Positions 26,301-36,892 of a DNA stretch of 64,000 bases are shown in pieces. Positions within the stretch are counted from its first letter, which is position 1; each line of letters opens with the position of its first letter. The position numbers were made by a program, and so were the translations under genes. The stretch is from assembly GCA_036674765.1 (NCBI GenBank), contig JARVKI010000055.1:186001-250000 (forward strand). Direction: 5' to 3'. The stretch comes from Seiridium cupressi (lineage: Eukaryota > Ascomycota > Sordariomycetes > Amphisphaeriales > Sporocadaceae). The notes beneath the pieces were generated by a model. It was given only the letters and a program-made list of their open reading frames with translations. It did no database searches and was not told the DNA's origin.

Positions 26301-29300
26301 TGGCGAGCCGGCTCTGCAATACATACTGGTGTTGGTGTCAGATGGGAATGTGGATCTTGGAATGAAGAGCTGACGGTGAGCGGGCTCTGCCACTGCAAAG
26401 AACCATGGCCCATGGGAATGAAGCACGACATACAGTTTGGACTGTGCTGTGCAGTCCATGATTAGATTGTATCAAATCATGTCCAAGCGAGGGCAATGAC
26501 GGCAGGGTAGCACCAGCGACGATAGACTCAGGGTCAGCTGACCGGGGCGTAGGAATGGGTGAGGGAATGCCTAGCGTACGCTGCTACTGTATGTCCGCCC
26601 ATGGTGGCCCTTGACCGCCAATCGAAATTGACGAATCTCATGATCCACGAAGTATTCGATAAACGTCAATGAATGACAAGGCAGGGCACGGGCAGGGCAC
26701 CTGGACCTCCCAGGTTGAGACATATTAGTGGAGTGCCTCCTGGAATCCTGCATGCGCGCACGCCCAGTACCAGCACAAGCCGAATCCGATACCGTCTGCA
26801 GCGTCGTGCCTAGGGGAAGGGGGGGGGGGGGGGGGGGTTGAGAATGGGCCTCGCGCAGAGCATCTCCTAGGTTGGATTTGTTCGAAAAGGAACAACCCGA
26901 GGCCGGTTGGCGGGGAAGGGCGTCCGGCCTATCGAATCCTGCGGTTGAACGCTACTTATTGTTCAGGGATCGCAACCTTTGCACTGGAATCTCGAGGTAC
27001 CGTAGGCGGCCACGCGGTCAAACTCTCACTTCAGGTGGGTATGAGAAGATTGCAGAGTGCTAATCACGCGTGCCAAAAAGATCCTTTGGAGGCGTGGGAA
27101 CCGCTGATCGCCGGAAGAACCTGTTAATACCCTGCATGTTCGGTGCATTCTCCTGTATAGTTCTTCGGTCTAGTCGGCATCCCTTGCCCCCCCTAAATGA
27201 ACGCTTGTTCCCTTGAGACGAGGCTGCGATCCACGGACAACATGCCATGCGCGCGACAATAATGGCCTCGCCGGCTCATTGGCTATTAGAGATGCCGCTG
27301 TTGAGTGGGTTGCTGGTGATGCCACTAGTTAGGTTGGCTTTGGGAGATTCAAACTCATTTGACAAGTCATTCGCCCAGTACATACGTCGTACAAGGAACT
27401 GGTCTTCCCAGCATTGGGAAGCTGGGGTCCGAACCTCGTTAGCACAGGCACCGACGATAAATGGAAATGGATCCAGAACTCTTAGGCAGTTATAACTCGA
27501 CGGAACTGGCAATTGAAAGTAAAATCCCGGTCTCTCGGGTCGGGCTTGGTGTCTGTGTTCCGGGTATGCTTTGTTGGGTCGTAAGCTTGCGACGTGGTGA
27601 TTAAGTATGGCATTACCCCCAGCGGTAGTCCCATTGGTTCAGCCGTGCACCCGGCCGGGCATGGCTGCTATGGACGTCTTGGCCCAATTCGCAAACACGA
27701 GACAGCAAGGGGTGGGACAAACACCCGCAGCCGCAACAGTGGCGAAACCATCCAGGATGCCGTGTCCATAATCGTAATCATGGCTGGTCGTCAGTTGTGT
27801 CAGCATCACAGCGATTACATGCCGCTACAGCCTGGATCAAAAGCTGGTGCCGCCAGGGAAAACAAGCGGCTTGCCCTGGGAGATGTGAGACCGACGGAGG
27901 ATGAACCAATTAAGAGGAAGTCGAGCCGTCAGAGAAGGGTGCCATGAGCGGCCACTCATTGCGCCGCCATACCCTGCCTTCATGCAGCCCAGATAGTACA
28001 TAGCAGGCGGCAGCAGGATAAGCTCCAGTTCAGCTCGCCCTCTGCCTCATGTACAGTATGTAGGTATTTCGCTTGGATTGGCGTGTTCAACCGATCTTCC
28101 GGTGCACGCCAACAAGATCCCGGATCCATCCAGATATGACTGACCAGTGATCTCCCCGGCTCGTCCACTGCAGTGATCACGCATTAAAGGCACCTATATT
28201 GCATATTGCCTGTGACATACGTTTTTATTCAGTAACCGACTGTGCAGTACTGTGTAGGACTTCTGACGTTTGGTCATGTCGTGACGGAGCAAGTGACTTG
28301 ACTCGCCCCGGTCCGAGAACGCCGCGGCCCAGGCTCCGTCAATGTCCTTGAATTTTCAGATCCCCGGTATAATATCAACCTAGTGGTCGGCAAACTGTCA
28401 GAAACCGGGATATACCTAGACATCAGGTGTTGTCCAGACGAAAGGCGAGATACCTAATTGCCGAAGTGGTTCTTCTGGGCCAGTCGTTGTACATGATGAC
28501 CTGCCGCCGTTTTTGATGCCTACCTGCCACATCAGAGCGACAGGGTGAGAAGCTCCATTTGCTGATCATATCCATGGTAGCGCAATTATGTTGCTATACT
28601 CGGTGGGCAGGAGGTTACTGCACATCGTTGGTTTCACCCAGACACCAGTCATAAGACCCGGAGGTGCGCGGCGTGTATTTCTAAACGCCTAATCGAAATA
28701 GGGGATGTGGCCATCGTCCTATTTGGGGAGCACTTGAACTCGAAGGAATGACCTACCGCCATACGTTTGTATGTATGTAGCAGGATTACGGAGTGCGGCG
28801 TAGGATCCAAAGCCAGTGTAATCCTGGTCATGCCATGAGGTTTGGTGCTATTTGGAGCCCAATACATGTACCCCTCCGCTGCCTCTACAGGGAACGCTAT
28901 CAACACTAGCCACATGCGTGGATTCGATCAATCAAGGGTGAGATGGATTTTTCAAGGGAGGTGCCTCACGCTTTGCATCATCTTTAACGGTCCGAGGACA
29001 GAGATAGATATTGGTTCAGAAAGAGTAACTCTATCAATAGGGCGTGCAAACGGGACATACATTTACAAACCTCTCTGTTCAAGGCTTGCGTGCTCTCCCG
29101 GGCTTTGAGGCGCTCTCGGTGGGTGCCGCCACGGGATACAACATTAGGAACTCATAGCAGGACGACTTTCTATTTTCTAGATTCCAGTATCATCTCCGAA
29201 GCAGAGTAACAGTGTGGCGCTCTCAGCCGGGCTTCCAGGGGCTCTGGCTGGAAGGCGGGGAAGAAGGATGGATGCGCTCGACTATTAGGTCCTTGCTTTC

Positions 29301-32300
29301 TCCACTTGTATGCAAGCACTCACTCAAACATCCACACAAACCTTCCAACTATCGTTCTAGTCGGCAGCTGTCGGGTACTTCCACGATTTATGCTTCGTCA
29401 AGAAAAGCACTCATAACAGCTTTGCTCCTTAGTCGATCGTCGGAACATAGCGTAATTCGGCCCTCGCAGTCGCAGGTCTCACTACATACCGGATAGGATG
29501 ACATGCTCCTTCCGGCACGACACCATCTTAGGCTTAAGTACTACTGGTGCAATCTTTTTTTTTCTTCTGCCCATGTAGACCTTGTTGCACAGCCGGGATT
29601 GTCATCAACGCTTTACTCTATCACCCCCCTCTGAACACAAAAATATCACCCTCCATTGCCGATTGCAGTACAGAGCAGTGCATTCCATAATGCTACCTGC
29701 TTTTCCGGAAACTATACATGGCGTATATGCGTCGGATTTTCGGCGGAGCTCGATTGAGGGTTCCACGCTCTACATAGCACGTCGCAAGACGCTGGCTGCC
29801 CCTCGTGTATCATGCCTTCAGCGAACAGACAGACCCACCCTACTCAACAGACGTCACCAGATGGACCAGATTTTTGTTCCGCTCAACGAATGTGTATGAC
29901 TTGCTAATGACCCGAGTCCAATAAAACCATGCAGCCTGGTACTGACGCCTTTAGCTATTTGACGGCATGGCTGTCGCCAAAAAATTGCGCTACACCTCTT
30001 CCCTGCCCTGACCACTGGCATCTAGGTAGGTACATTTCGATTGGTCTACACTCCGCACGCATGGACAGTATCAATACACCTCGGCTTCCCGTCATGAGGT
30101 AGTGAGCGTGGCACAGCATCAAGTACAAGTTGGTCTGAGTCGTGTCGGCATCAAAAAAAAAAAAAAAAAAAAGAAAACCCTCCCCCGATTTTCATTTGAA
30201 TTTTTGTTTGTTTCTCGTTCCCACAGTTGCATAGATTTTACAACTGGGGGATTTTCTCGATCGCCTATCCAACCATGTCTCCAGCGGTTCTGAAGCCGAG
30301 CAGCCAACGCCTAGTGCTTCCGAGACTGCAACTTTTTAATGGAGCTATTCCACGGTCTATTCAGCTGTGCTTGGCCGCCGCGACTTCATAGGTAGTTAGG
30401 CTTTTCTGGCATTCCTAGTTACATTCCGTTTTGAGGTGAAAGTGCGGCTTTAATTCCACTAGTGAAATGCCGCAAGATGGTTACATCTATACAGGCACAA
30501 ATCTATAGCAAGCTACCCAGTCAGGTTAAAACGTGCAATATGTCTTAAATAGGACCGTGTTTGCGGCAGCCGACATGTGTATTTGTTGAGGCATGCCAGC
30601 TAAATCAGTGTCAATAATCACCGTATATACACCGTTCCGGCGATATGGCATTCATTATATGGTTGCGGTATGTGTGCTACCGCATTTGACATGGTAACAA
30701 TTCCGCCATGACCATATCGGTATTACCACGGTTCGAAGGCATTCGCCGATCAACCTGAACCTGCTACCAGGGCGACCTGGTTTCAAAGGATATTTCGGTC
30801 AGCTTCTCATACTAATGGCTAGAGATTGATTGTACATGAAGGGTCTGACCAGCCAACGCTCACGAGGGCCAAATGATGCCTTAACTTCGTAGACGCAATC
30901 TCTTCTTCCTGCCTATCCTAAAGCTCGTCCCCGTGCACCAATCCTAGGTCCCGTCATGTTTGAGTGGCGCGTTACGCTTCGTCTATCTGGACAAGTTACC
31001 CGACATGTTGAACCCCCTTGCACTGTAAGGATTCTGGGCAACAAATAATACATCATACAAGCATCAATGATATACTACTCGACGGAGCTTAGGTTCGAGT
31101 CGAGTCGCAGCTGCAAATCGCAAAACCTTGCTCTTATCATTAGCGACACGCCCCCTGGTTGTGCTAGTCCTGTTGCGGTCTATCCTACCCTATCTTGGGC
31201 GGCAGCTCAGTTTCGTACCGTTGCTAGAGTTGCACTGTGGTCCTCGGCCCACCGTGCCCAGACCGTCGCCCACCCCAGCGAACACGGTCAACATGAGGGA
31301 TCGGACCCCACCAAATCTCCGCCCTCCACGCACAGTTTCGTATGCGAGAATGCACGCGCGCTCTCAGCTTGCCCAGATGTCCATCCCTCTTTGCCATGGG
31401 TGGGCCCGGCCAATTGCCTCGACCAATACATGATCAAGTCATCCTGCGAGCCTGTTCTTTCGCCATCACTTGCTAATCTTCTTCCCAGCGCTGGAAGAGG
31501 GAAACGAAACGAACACGAGAGTCGCCTAGTCAGGCTGGCCCTTTTGATCGACAACCCCCCAACTAACAATATGTCAAGGCACATAGGTCGGGCGCTATCT
31601 CTTTGGCTAATGGCCATCCGTTGGTTCCGGCTACATCAGCCTGCCCTTCCTACGTATACCCGACGTATGATGCACTGCCAGGCAATCAATTAGTCCCTCT
31701 AGGTGTCACGGCGGCAGTCATGATGCGAGCGCGGGCTTGCCCTTGCTGGAAGTGGCAGATCCTTCGAGGAAGCAAAGACAGTGTTGATGTCTGATGACGC
31801 GCGCCCGAGTATGACTGACGACGCCAGCATTGCTCAGCCTGGCAGCGACTCCTCTCAGCCAGCTCGCGTTCATTCGAACGCTCCAGGTCGGAAACATGGC
31901 TAAGCAGGCTCTAACGACGGCTCCACGACTCGTCTACAAATTCACTCCAGCTATGTATGTGTAGTATCTCTACGCTACTACTTCCGAGACACTTATGGCC
32001 TGCACCTCAATGTCTCGCCATTTGCCCTATTGAGACTCTGATAAACACTCATGCCACCGCCCCTTCTGTAGAGACAACCTTTGAGTCATGACGAACCCCG
32101 ATCCTGGTATCCCGAAGATGGATGGCACTTACACCACATGCCGCCAAGGTCTGCAATGAAGTCCTCAATGCCCCGACTCCATGGCTTGCAAACTATGTCC
32201 ACACAATGCGTAGAATCAGGTCTTTTACGAGGCGAGGCTCTCGTCATGACAAGCGCCGTGTGATCTGCTATCGTCGGCAAGCGGTATTAAGATGCCAGCC

Positions 32301-32695
32301 ATCAGACGGTGCTATGGACGGCCATTTATTAAAACCCACGGATTTCATGGTGTCTTGCTGCGCGTACCTCGTGCCACTGCCGAGCCGCACTTATATACGG
32401 CTGGCCAACACAGGATAACGTCGTCTTCACTGCCGCATGTAAATTTTGAGTTGCTATGTTAGACGGAATTAGGCCCGCACGACTGTGTATGTACCTAGGT
32501 ATGGATCTGTTGCAACACCCCACCGCGGTGCATCGTCGGCCAAGGTGGGAAATGGATACAGGCGAGCACGCGGGCATGCACGCACAAAACCACGATGCAA
32601 TATGTGACTCACTGCTCGTTATCCCTCATCCTCCCCATATGTCCGTTGGACTTGACAGCCGATAAGTCGGCAATTCTTTCAACAATCCAAGGCAA
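23335..32695. other. long gene-poor stretch (9.4 kb)
   Basis: I could not support a protein gene here. Frames of up to about 208 codons occur (for example 31067-31693) but have no family features, splice continuity or plausible composition. The left part, about 1.5 kb upstream of the cyclin gene, is GC- and G-rich and may be its promoter or leader. Microsatellites present are CTG/GCTG-like runs near 24480-24560, TG repeats at 25353-25372, 19 consecutive G at 26819-26837 and poly-A at 30153-30171. Confidence 0.5.
26819..26837. repeat. G19 homopolymer
   Basis: An uninterrupted run of 19 G on the plus strand. Such runs are unstable and prone to sequencing error. Confidence 0.9.
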
Positions 32696-32717
32696 AGCAC
32701 CTTGGCGCAGCGGAAGC

Positions 32718-32778
32718 GTAAGTCAAACTTAAGAAACAAAAAAACACATCTCGTAGCATGAATACTAACATTCAATAG
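32718..32778 (+). other. intron 1 of initiator tRNA gene, mRNA-type (61 nt)
   Basis: The donor is a perfect GTAAGT, the branch site a perfect TACTAAC at 32763-32769, and the 3' end CAATAG, 10 nt after the branch adenosine. It splits the 3' strand of the D-stem between tRNA nucleotides 22 and 23. Protein-gene introns in this window are similar in length and signals. It contains no run of four or more T. Confidence 0.85.
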
Positions 32779-32801
32779 GCGCCGGGCTCATAACCCGGAG
32801 G

Positions 32802-32858
32802 GTAATTCTCACCACATCCCACGTTCAACCTTGAATATAGTAACTAACAAATCTTCAG
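32802..32858 (+). other. intron 2 of initiator tRNA gene, mRNA-type (57 nt)
   Basis: The donor is GTAATT (weaker than intron 1), the branch-like site is CTAAC at 32844-32848, and the 3' end is CTTCAG, 11 nt after the branch adenosine. It lies in the variable loop between tRNA nucleotides 45 and 46. It contains no run of four or more T. Confidence 0.8.
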
Positions 32859-32892
32859 TCCTCGGATCGAAACCGAGAGGTGCTAGGATTTC

Positions 32893-32907
32893 TTTTTTTC
32901 TTTTTTT
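32893..32907 (+). terminator. RNA polymerase III oligo-T terminator of the tRNA gene
   Basis: Two runs of seven T separated by one C begin 8 nt after the tRNA discriminator base. This is the expected Pol III termination signal, and its presence indicates the split tRNA gene is a functional transcription unit. Confidence 0.88.
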
Positions 32908-34667
32908 CCGACTTTACAACAAAAATTAATTTTAACTTTTGGGGGAGGGGGGCCCTTTTCTTTTGTCCTCCTTTCTTTTCGTCTTGCTCCTTGGACCACA
33001 TTATTCTCTAATATCCCAATCCCACTTCCATCATCGTTCCTCCTCGTTGCATCCGATGTGTTCACCTGTTCACAACACAACAACACAATATTGTTCCATC
33101 TCTATCTCCATATTGAACGCCTTACTGCCTCTTGCACCAACCCAAGTCGTTGACATATGCCCCTCAGACTGAGCCAGGATACCAGCCCATGGTTGACTTG
33201 AACGTTCCACAAGACCATGACCATGGTTGCAGTCTCCGAATACATTGCATGTACTGGCACTAGCTAGGGTTCTATGAGCTTCTGTCTTTTACTAGCCCCG
33301 TGCTCGCCTTGAAGCGGAGGCTGGGCCCGGCAAAGATCGTGCTCGGGATTGCGTGCTTGTAGAGGCGCGAAAGGATGAAGCAAACCGGGGTTGCGAGCGT
33401 CGCCATGAATCCATATCTTATCTCGAGCCACAAATTTCGTAGAACCTCGAAGTATCTAGTAGTCATGTCTACCGTCTGGTTGTCATTGTTGAGGCTTCAG
33501 ATACACCTGACCCTCCAACTTTGGGCCGAGGTGACATGCTGTGGAGCTACTACCCATGGTTTGCTATTATGCCGTATCAAGAGAGCATGACCGATTCTAG
33601 GCGTATGGATGCTTCGTTGCTTTACGGGGCACATCGTGGCTGGACTCACATGGGTGCAATAATAGGTGCGAGTATCATGTGCCGCAAGGACTGAGCCAAA
33701 AACACTATGCCCGACCTCGCTCTCGGCTAGAATAGCATTGGCAAGATTAAATCTACCTGTCGGTACGGCCTTTGCGATTTGATAGCCTGGTCCGTCCCAT
33801 CAACTCAGTAGCATATGTGCCAAGAAAGATTTTGTTTCTCCCTTCCTGGTAGTATCGCTTGTTTCTTCTGCTCTGCGCCTGTCCAGACCCGTGATTCGGT
33901 CAGCCTCTTCTGGAGTCACGTGCTGAATGCGTGCATCTTTGTGTTGTCGCTCCTCTTCCATCATGTCTCACAATTTCTGTTTCAGTGACTTGCTGTTCTC
34001 TGGGCTGCCGCGCGTCCGCCAGTGTGTGTATTTGGTTCTCTTTCTGTGGACTCGAGATCGGCCTCGTTGGACCGATGGACAGTGTATCATAGGATGGTGG
34101 CTCAAGATCAGGAACTGGGGGCCTGCCCCATTGGATGGGCATCGAGGATCCTGCTGTCAACCAGCATCTTGCGACATACCCTTTGTTATTGGTAAAAATA
34201 ATTACCTGAGTAATCACTCATGATATCGACATGGAGCTCTCACAATTTGGACGTTATACGGATAGAAAAAGGGGAGCACGAAGTGATTCATTGCAAAGAG
34301 GTAGACTAAAATTTGAGTTAACGAAAGGCTCGTTATTTATGCCAAGATTGGTCTGCAGTGGCCGTGAATTCCAATGACAGCACCACCGTTCCTCATAGTG
34401 GTGCGTGCCGCCAAATGCAATAAGGAATGTGGCGTCAGGTCATGGCAAACCACATAGTGAGCTGACAACAACTTTCTGCTCCCCCACGTAACAAGAATTA
34501 CGCCGTGCCGCTAATGCGGCTGAACATAGACTGCAAGGGTACTCTTCGTTACCATACGCCGAGAAACCAGATGCATCAAGGAATAGAAGACGTATCGTAG
34601 TATTAATATATACCTAATTGTTTGGACAATTATTTGAGCGTGTGATCAAGCACACACAGTATTGAAT
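32908..34667. other. intergenic, no gene recognised
   Basis: Only short frames. A minus-strand frame at 33900-34217 encodes a Pro-rich, PPSYDTL-containing segment reminiscent of a cytoplasmic tail, but nothing around it supports a gene. Confidence 0.4.
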
Positions 34668-35221
34668 CTATACCTTTGTGAAAGGATCATCAAAATACAG
34701 ACGGGATCGCCAGATGGCTCACCCTCGACCTGGCTAAGTCTGTTGCCCATGAATTGGAATATGTTCCCCGTCCAATAATCTATCCTATAATCCTCCCATC
34801 GCACGTTTTTAAGCAATTCGGACCAGTGTAATCGTGAGCCTGGGTATACGGCAGTCACGGGTCCATGCATTTTACCATTCTTGAACCAAGAGCGGCAACC
34901 TAGAGCACGATTAGATATATTTAGCAGTACCAGGAGGTGCAGATGTTCTTACGAGAAGAAAAGGCGAGGCGCTTCACTATAAGCGATCCCCCCAGGCATG
35001 TTCAGCGAGTTTTGAATGGTTGAAGCTCGTGGCTTTAAAGCAGAATTGACCAAGTAGGAAGTGATTGCTCTAGAAGAGGCCCAAAGGGAATGGAACGATG
35101 CCGAAAATTGCTTACTGTGTTCATGGGTGTGATTGTAGAAGTCTTTTACTGCCTGTGACTTGGATTCGAAAGCCTTGATGTTATCCGTTTGGGCTTTCAT
35201 AACCGTTTGGAAGATATACAC
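34668..35221 (-). pseudogene. C-terminal remnant of a flavin-binding (Baeyer-Villiger-type) monooxygenase
   Basis: Two minus-strand segments match the C-terminal end of fungal Baeyer-Villiger-like monooxygenases. The first, 35221 to about 35110, reads VYIFQTVMKAQTDNIKAFES and DFYNHTHEHSKQF. The second starts after an acceptor-like ctctag near 34905 and reads CRSWFKNGKMHGPVTAVYPG and LHWSELLKN. Between them about 150 nt of extra in-frame sequence does not fit the family. Near the end the frame is lost by one base around 34697-34699; the family-like ending is found in another frame, closing at TAG 34670-34668. The FAD- and NADPH-binding N-terminal two-thirds are absent upstream. This is therefore a truncated, frameshifted relic. 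Intact relatives insert oxygen next to ketones in secondary metabolism. Confidence 0.72.
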
Positions 35222-35863
35222 CTAATGCCCCCCACTCGAGTACCGGCCAGGCGGGATCGTCATTCCCTCTTGTGACAGCAACACCTTTAGCGTAGACTAA
35301 TTGGCCTGATACAACAGCCGTAACTATGGTACCGATGATAGTCTTGGTACCGTAGGATACACTTGAGACTATCAGGGTGATCTGAGAGGAGAAGACCGTA
35401 TAGCACGCGTAGATCTCATCCAGTGCACTAGAACCCCGAACGCCAACACGTGAGTATGAACTTTCAGTATCCAGGGGCACATTAGCCGCGTTTGACCTGT
35501 ACCAACGGAGCGTCACAATGGAATATTTACTGACCTGGGGTACCCTAAACCTTATGAACATGGGAAGTTGCATGATATGACATAAAAGCTGTTGGCTCTT
35601 TGTAATGATATAATGGAGGATTCTATGCACTGTCTTAGCCTTGTCTTCACTAGTAAGCCCGTAGCAGACACCCTGGCCCAAACGGTACAGTAAGAGAGTT
35701 GATTGACAACAGCCAGTGTGACTTTTAGGACACCACGACAATGAGCACTAAAGATCATGGGAAACTTTCGCTGGTAGACATTACGCCGTCTTCTACCCGA
35801 CAGCCTCTGTGTAATGAAAGTTCTTCCCCCTATGCGTAATTTATATGAAGGATACCTCTCCAT
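35222..35863 (-). other. unassigned minus-strand reading frames
   Basis: Overlapping frames of 103 and 186 codons lie directly upstream of the monooxygenase relic. I do not recognise them, and they do not provide the missing monooxygenase N-terminus. They may be decayed sequence. Confidence 0.25.
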
Positions 35864-35954
35864 TACGAGCTTTAAATGTTTTTCACTATTATAGGAAGTT
35901 AGGAAAGTCTTACTTTCTCATTAAATATCATTGCCTGTCATTTATGGCGCAGCA

Positions 35955-36892
35955 TTAGCTCATTTCACGCCGAAGGTTAACGCCCGGAAGTTCTTCTGGA
36001 CTAGTGATTGACGACAGCTCGTGGTGCGGGTTGCCACTATACGCATATTTCTGGGGATGCTTTTCTGTATCCCACGTCCCTTTAAGTCGTTGTTCCGATG
36101 GCGACGTCGACGGACTGCGTTTCCGGAAAAATAACGCTGCAGCAATGCATATCATGCCAACACCCAAGCTAGCCCCGATCACTACGCCAGCAATCATGCC
36201 GCCATTGAGGCCCGTGGTCTCTGAACCATTCTGGGTTGGGGAGCTGGTTGCTGATGCGAGTGTTGTGTCTGCTGTGGTAAGTCCCAATGTGCTTGGCGTG
36301 CCGCCGCTCGGGGAGGTGACCACTTGTGTAGTCGTTGAATTCGAAACATAGCTTATTCCGGGTCCAACTTGTTATCCCTGGATAGCGTACTCGCCTTTGT
36401 GATCGTTGCAGCAGTGATACTGAAACGCGCCGCAGCAGAATTTGCCGTTCATGCACGACGTGAGTATTGCCTATTTAGAAATCAGTTTGACATTTTGCCC
36501 CGAGTTATAAGGAGTATATTTCAACTTACACCTCCAACAGACGGCGAAATCGCGTCAGCATTGTGCCGACATCATGGACTTCAATTCGTTATGACCCACG
36601 TCGGATCCGTACAGTATTGCCTTCTCACCGTCGGTTGTCCCCCATTCAGATTATAGCACAAGCCATCGGAATGGCAGAAGTCGCTTTCGGCGCAGCAGCT
36701 CGAAAACCCGTCGGTGCCTGCTGGACATGCGTAGAGGAGAGATCCCTCGCTGACTGACGAGTACTCAACCGCCGTCCCATTTGGGGCGTAGCACTGTGTT
36801 GCTGTAACAAAAGCCACGCCGAGCAGATTCGTGAAGGTAGAGAGGAGGAACTGCCTCCGGCTCGATTGTATCGACGTTGTTATATTGAGCAT
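35955..36892 (-). pseudogene. broken gene for a cysteine-rich single-pass membrane protein
   Basis: The first segment (ATG at 36892 down to about 36595) encodes a signal peptide (FLLSTFTNLLGVAFVTATQC) and a Cys-rich ectodomain with ACPAGTDGFSSCCAESDFC, LCYNLNGGQ and YCTDPTW. The middle segment (about 36470-36375) reads CMNGKFCCGAFQYHCCND. The last segment (to 35955) has a Ser/Thr-rich stalk, a transmembrane helix (GGMIAGVVIGASLGVGMICI) followed by FFRKR, and a cytoplasmic tail. This layout is typical of fungal sensor-like surface proteins. The first segment runs out of frame after PTW. An in-frame TAA at 36374-36372 separates the middle segment from the stalk. No intron removes the TAA. Two lesions make a pseudogene the best reading. 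Confidence 0.62.

Larger units (their letters stand above)
32696..32885 (+). tRNA. initiator tRNA-Met (CAU) interrupted by two spliceosomal-type introns
   Basis: Exonic parts are 32696-32717, 32779-32801 and 32859-32885, and joined they form a complete 72-nt tRNA. The acceptor stem pairs AGCACCT with AGGTGCT, and the discriminator is A at 32885. The D-stem GCGC/GCGC re-forms only after the first insert is removed. The anticodon arm is CCGGG-CTCATAA-CCCGG with anticodon CAT. The T-arm is CTCGG-ATCGAAA-CCGAG. Known eukaryotic initiator hallmarks are all present: the A1-U72 pair, three consecutive G-C pairs in the anticodon stem, and AUCG with A60 in place of T-psi-C in the T-loop. The A box (32703-32713) and B box (32864-32874) are intact on either side of the inserts. 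Each insert runs from GT to AG and sits away from the canonical tRNA intron site. Confidence 0.93.

Noticed and set aside
26819..26837. G19 run as a possible G-quadruplex regulatory element
   Set aside because: An uninterrupted homopolymer with no associated gene; most simply a microsatellite.
31067..31693. 208-codon plus-strand ORF in the gene-poor region
   Set aside because: No domain features, with overlapping frames of similar quality on both strands; treated as chance.
32696..32885. Split tRNA as a dead tRNA pseudogene hit by random insertions
   Set aside because: Both inserts have complete splice signals, excision gives a perfect tRNA, the promoter boxes are intact and a Pol III terminator follows; random insertions would not give this.
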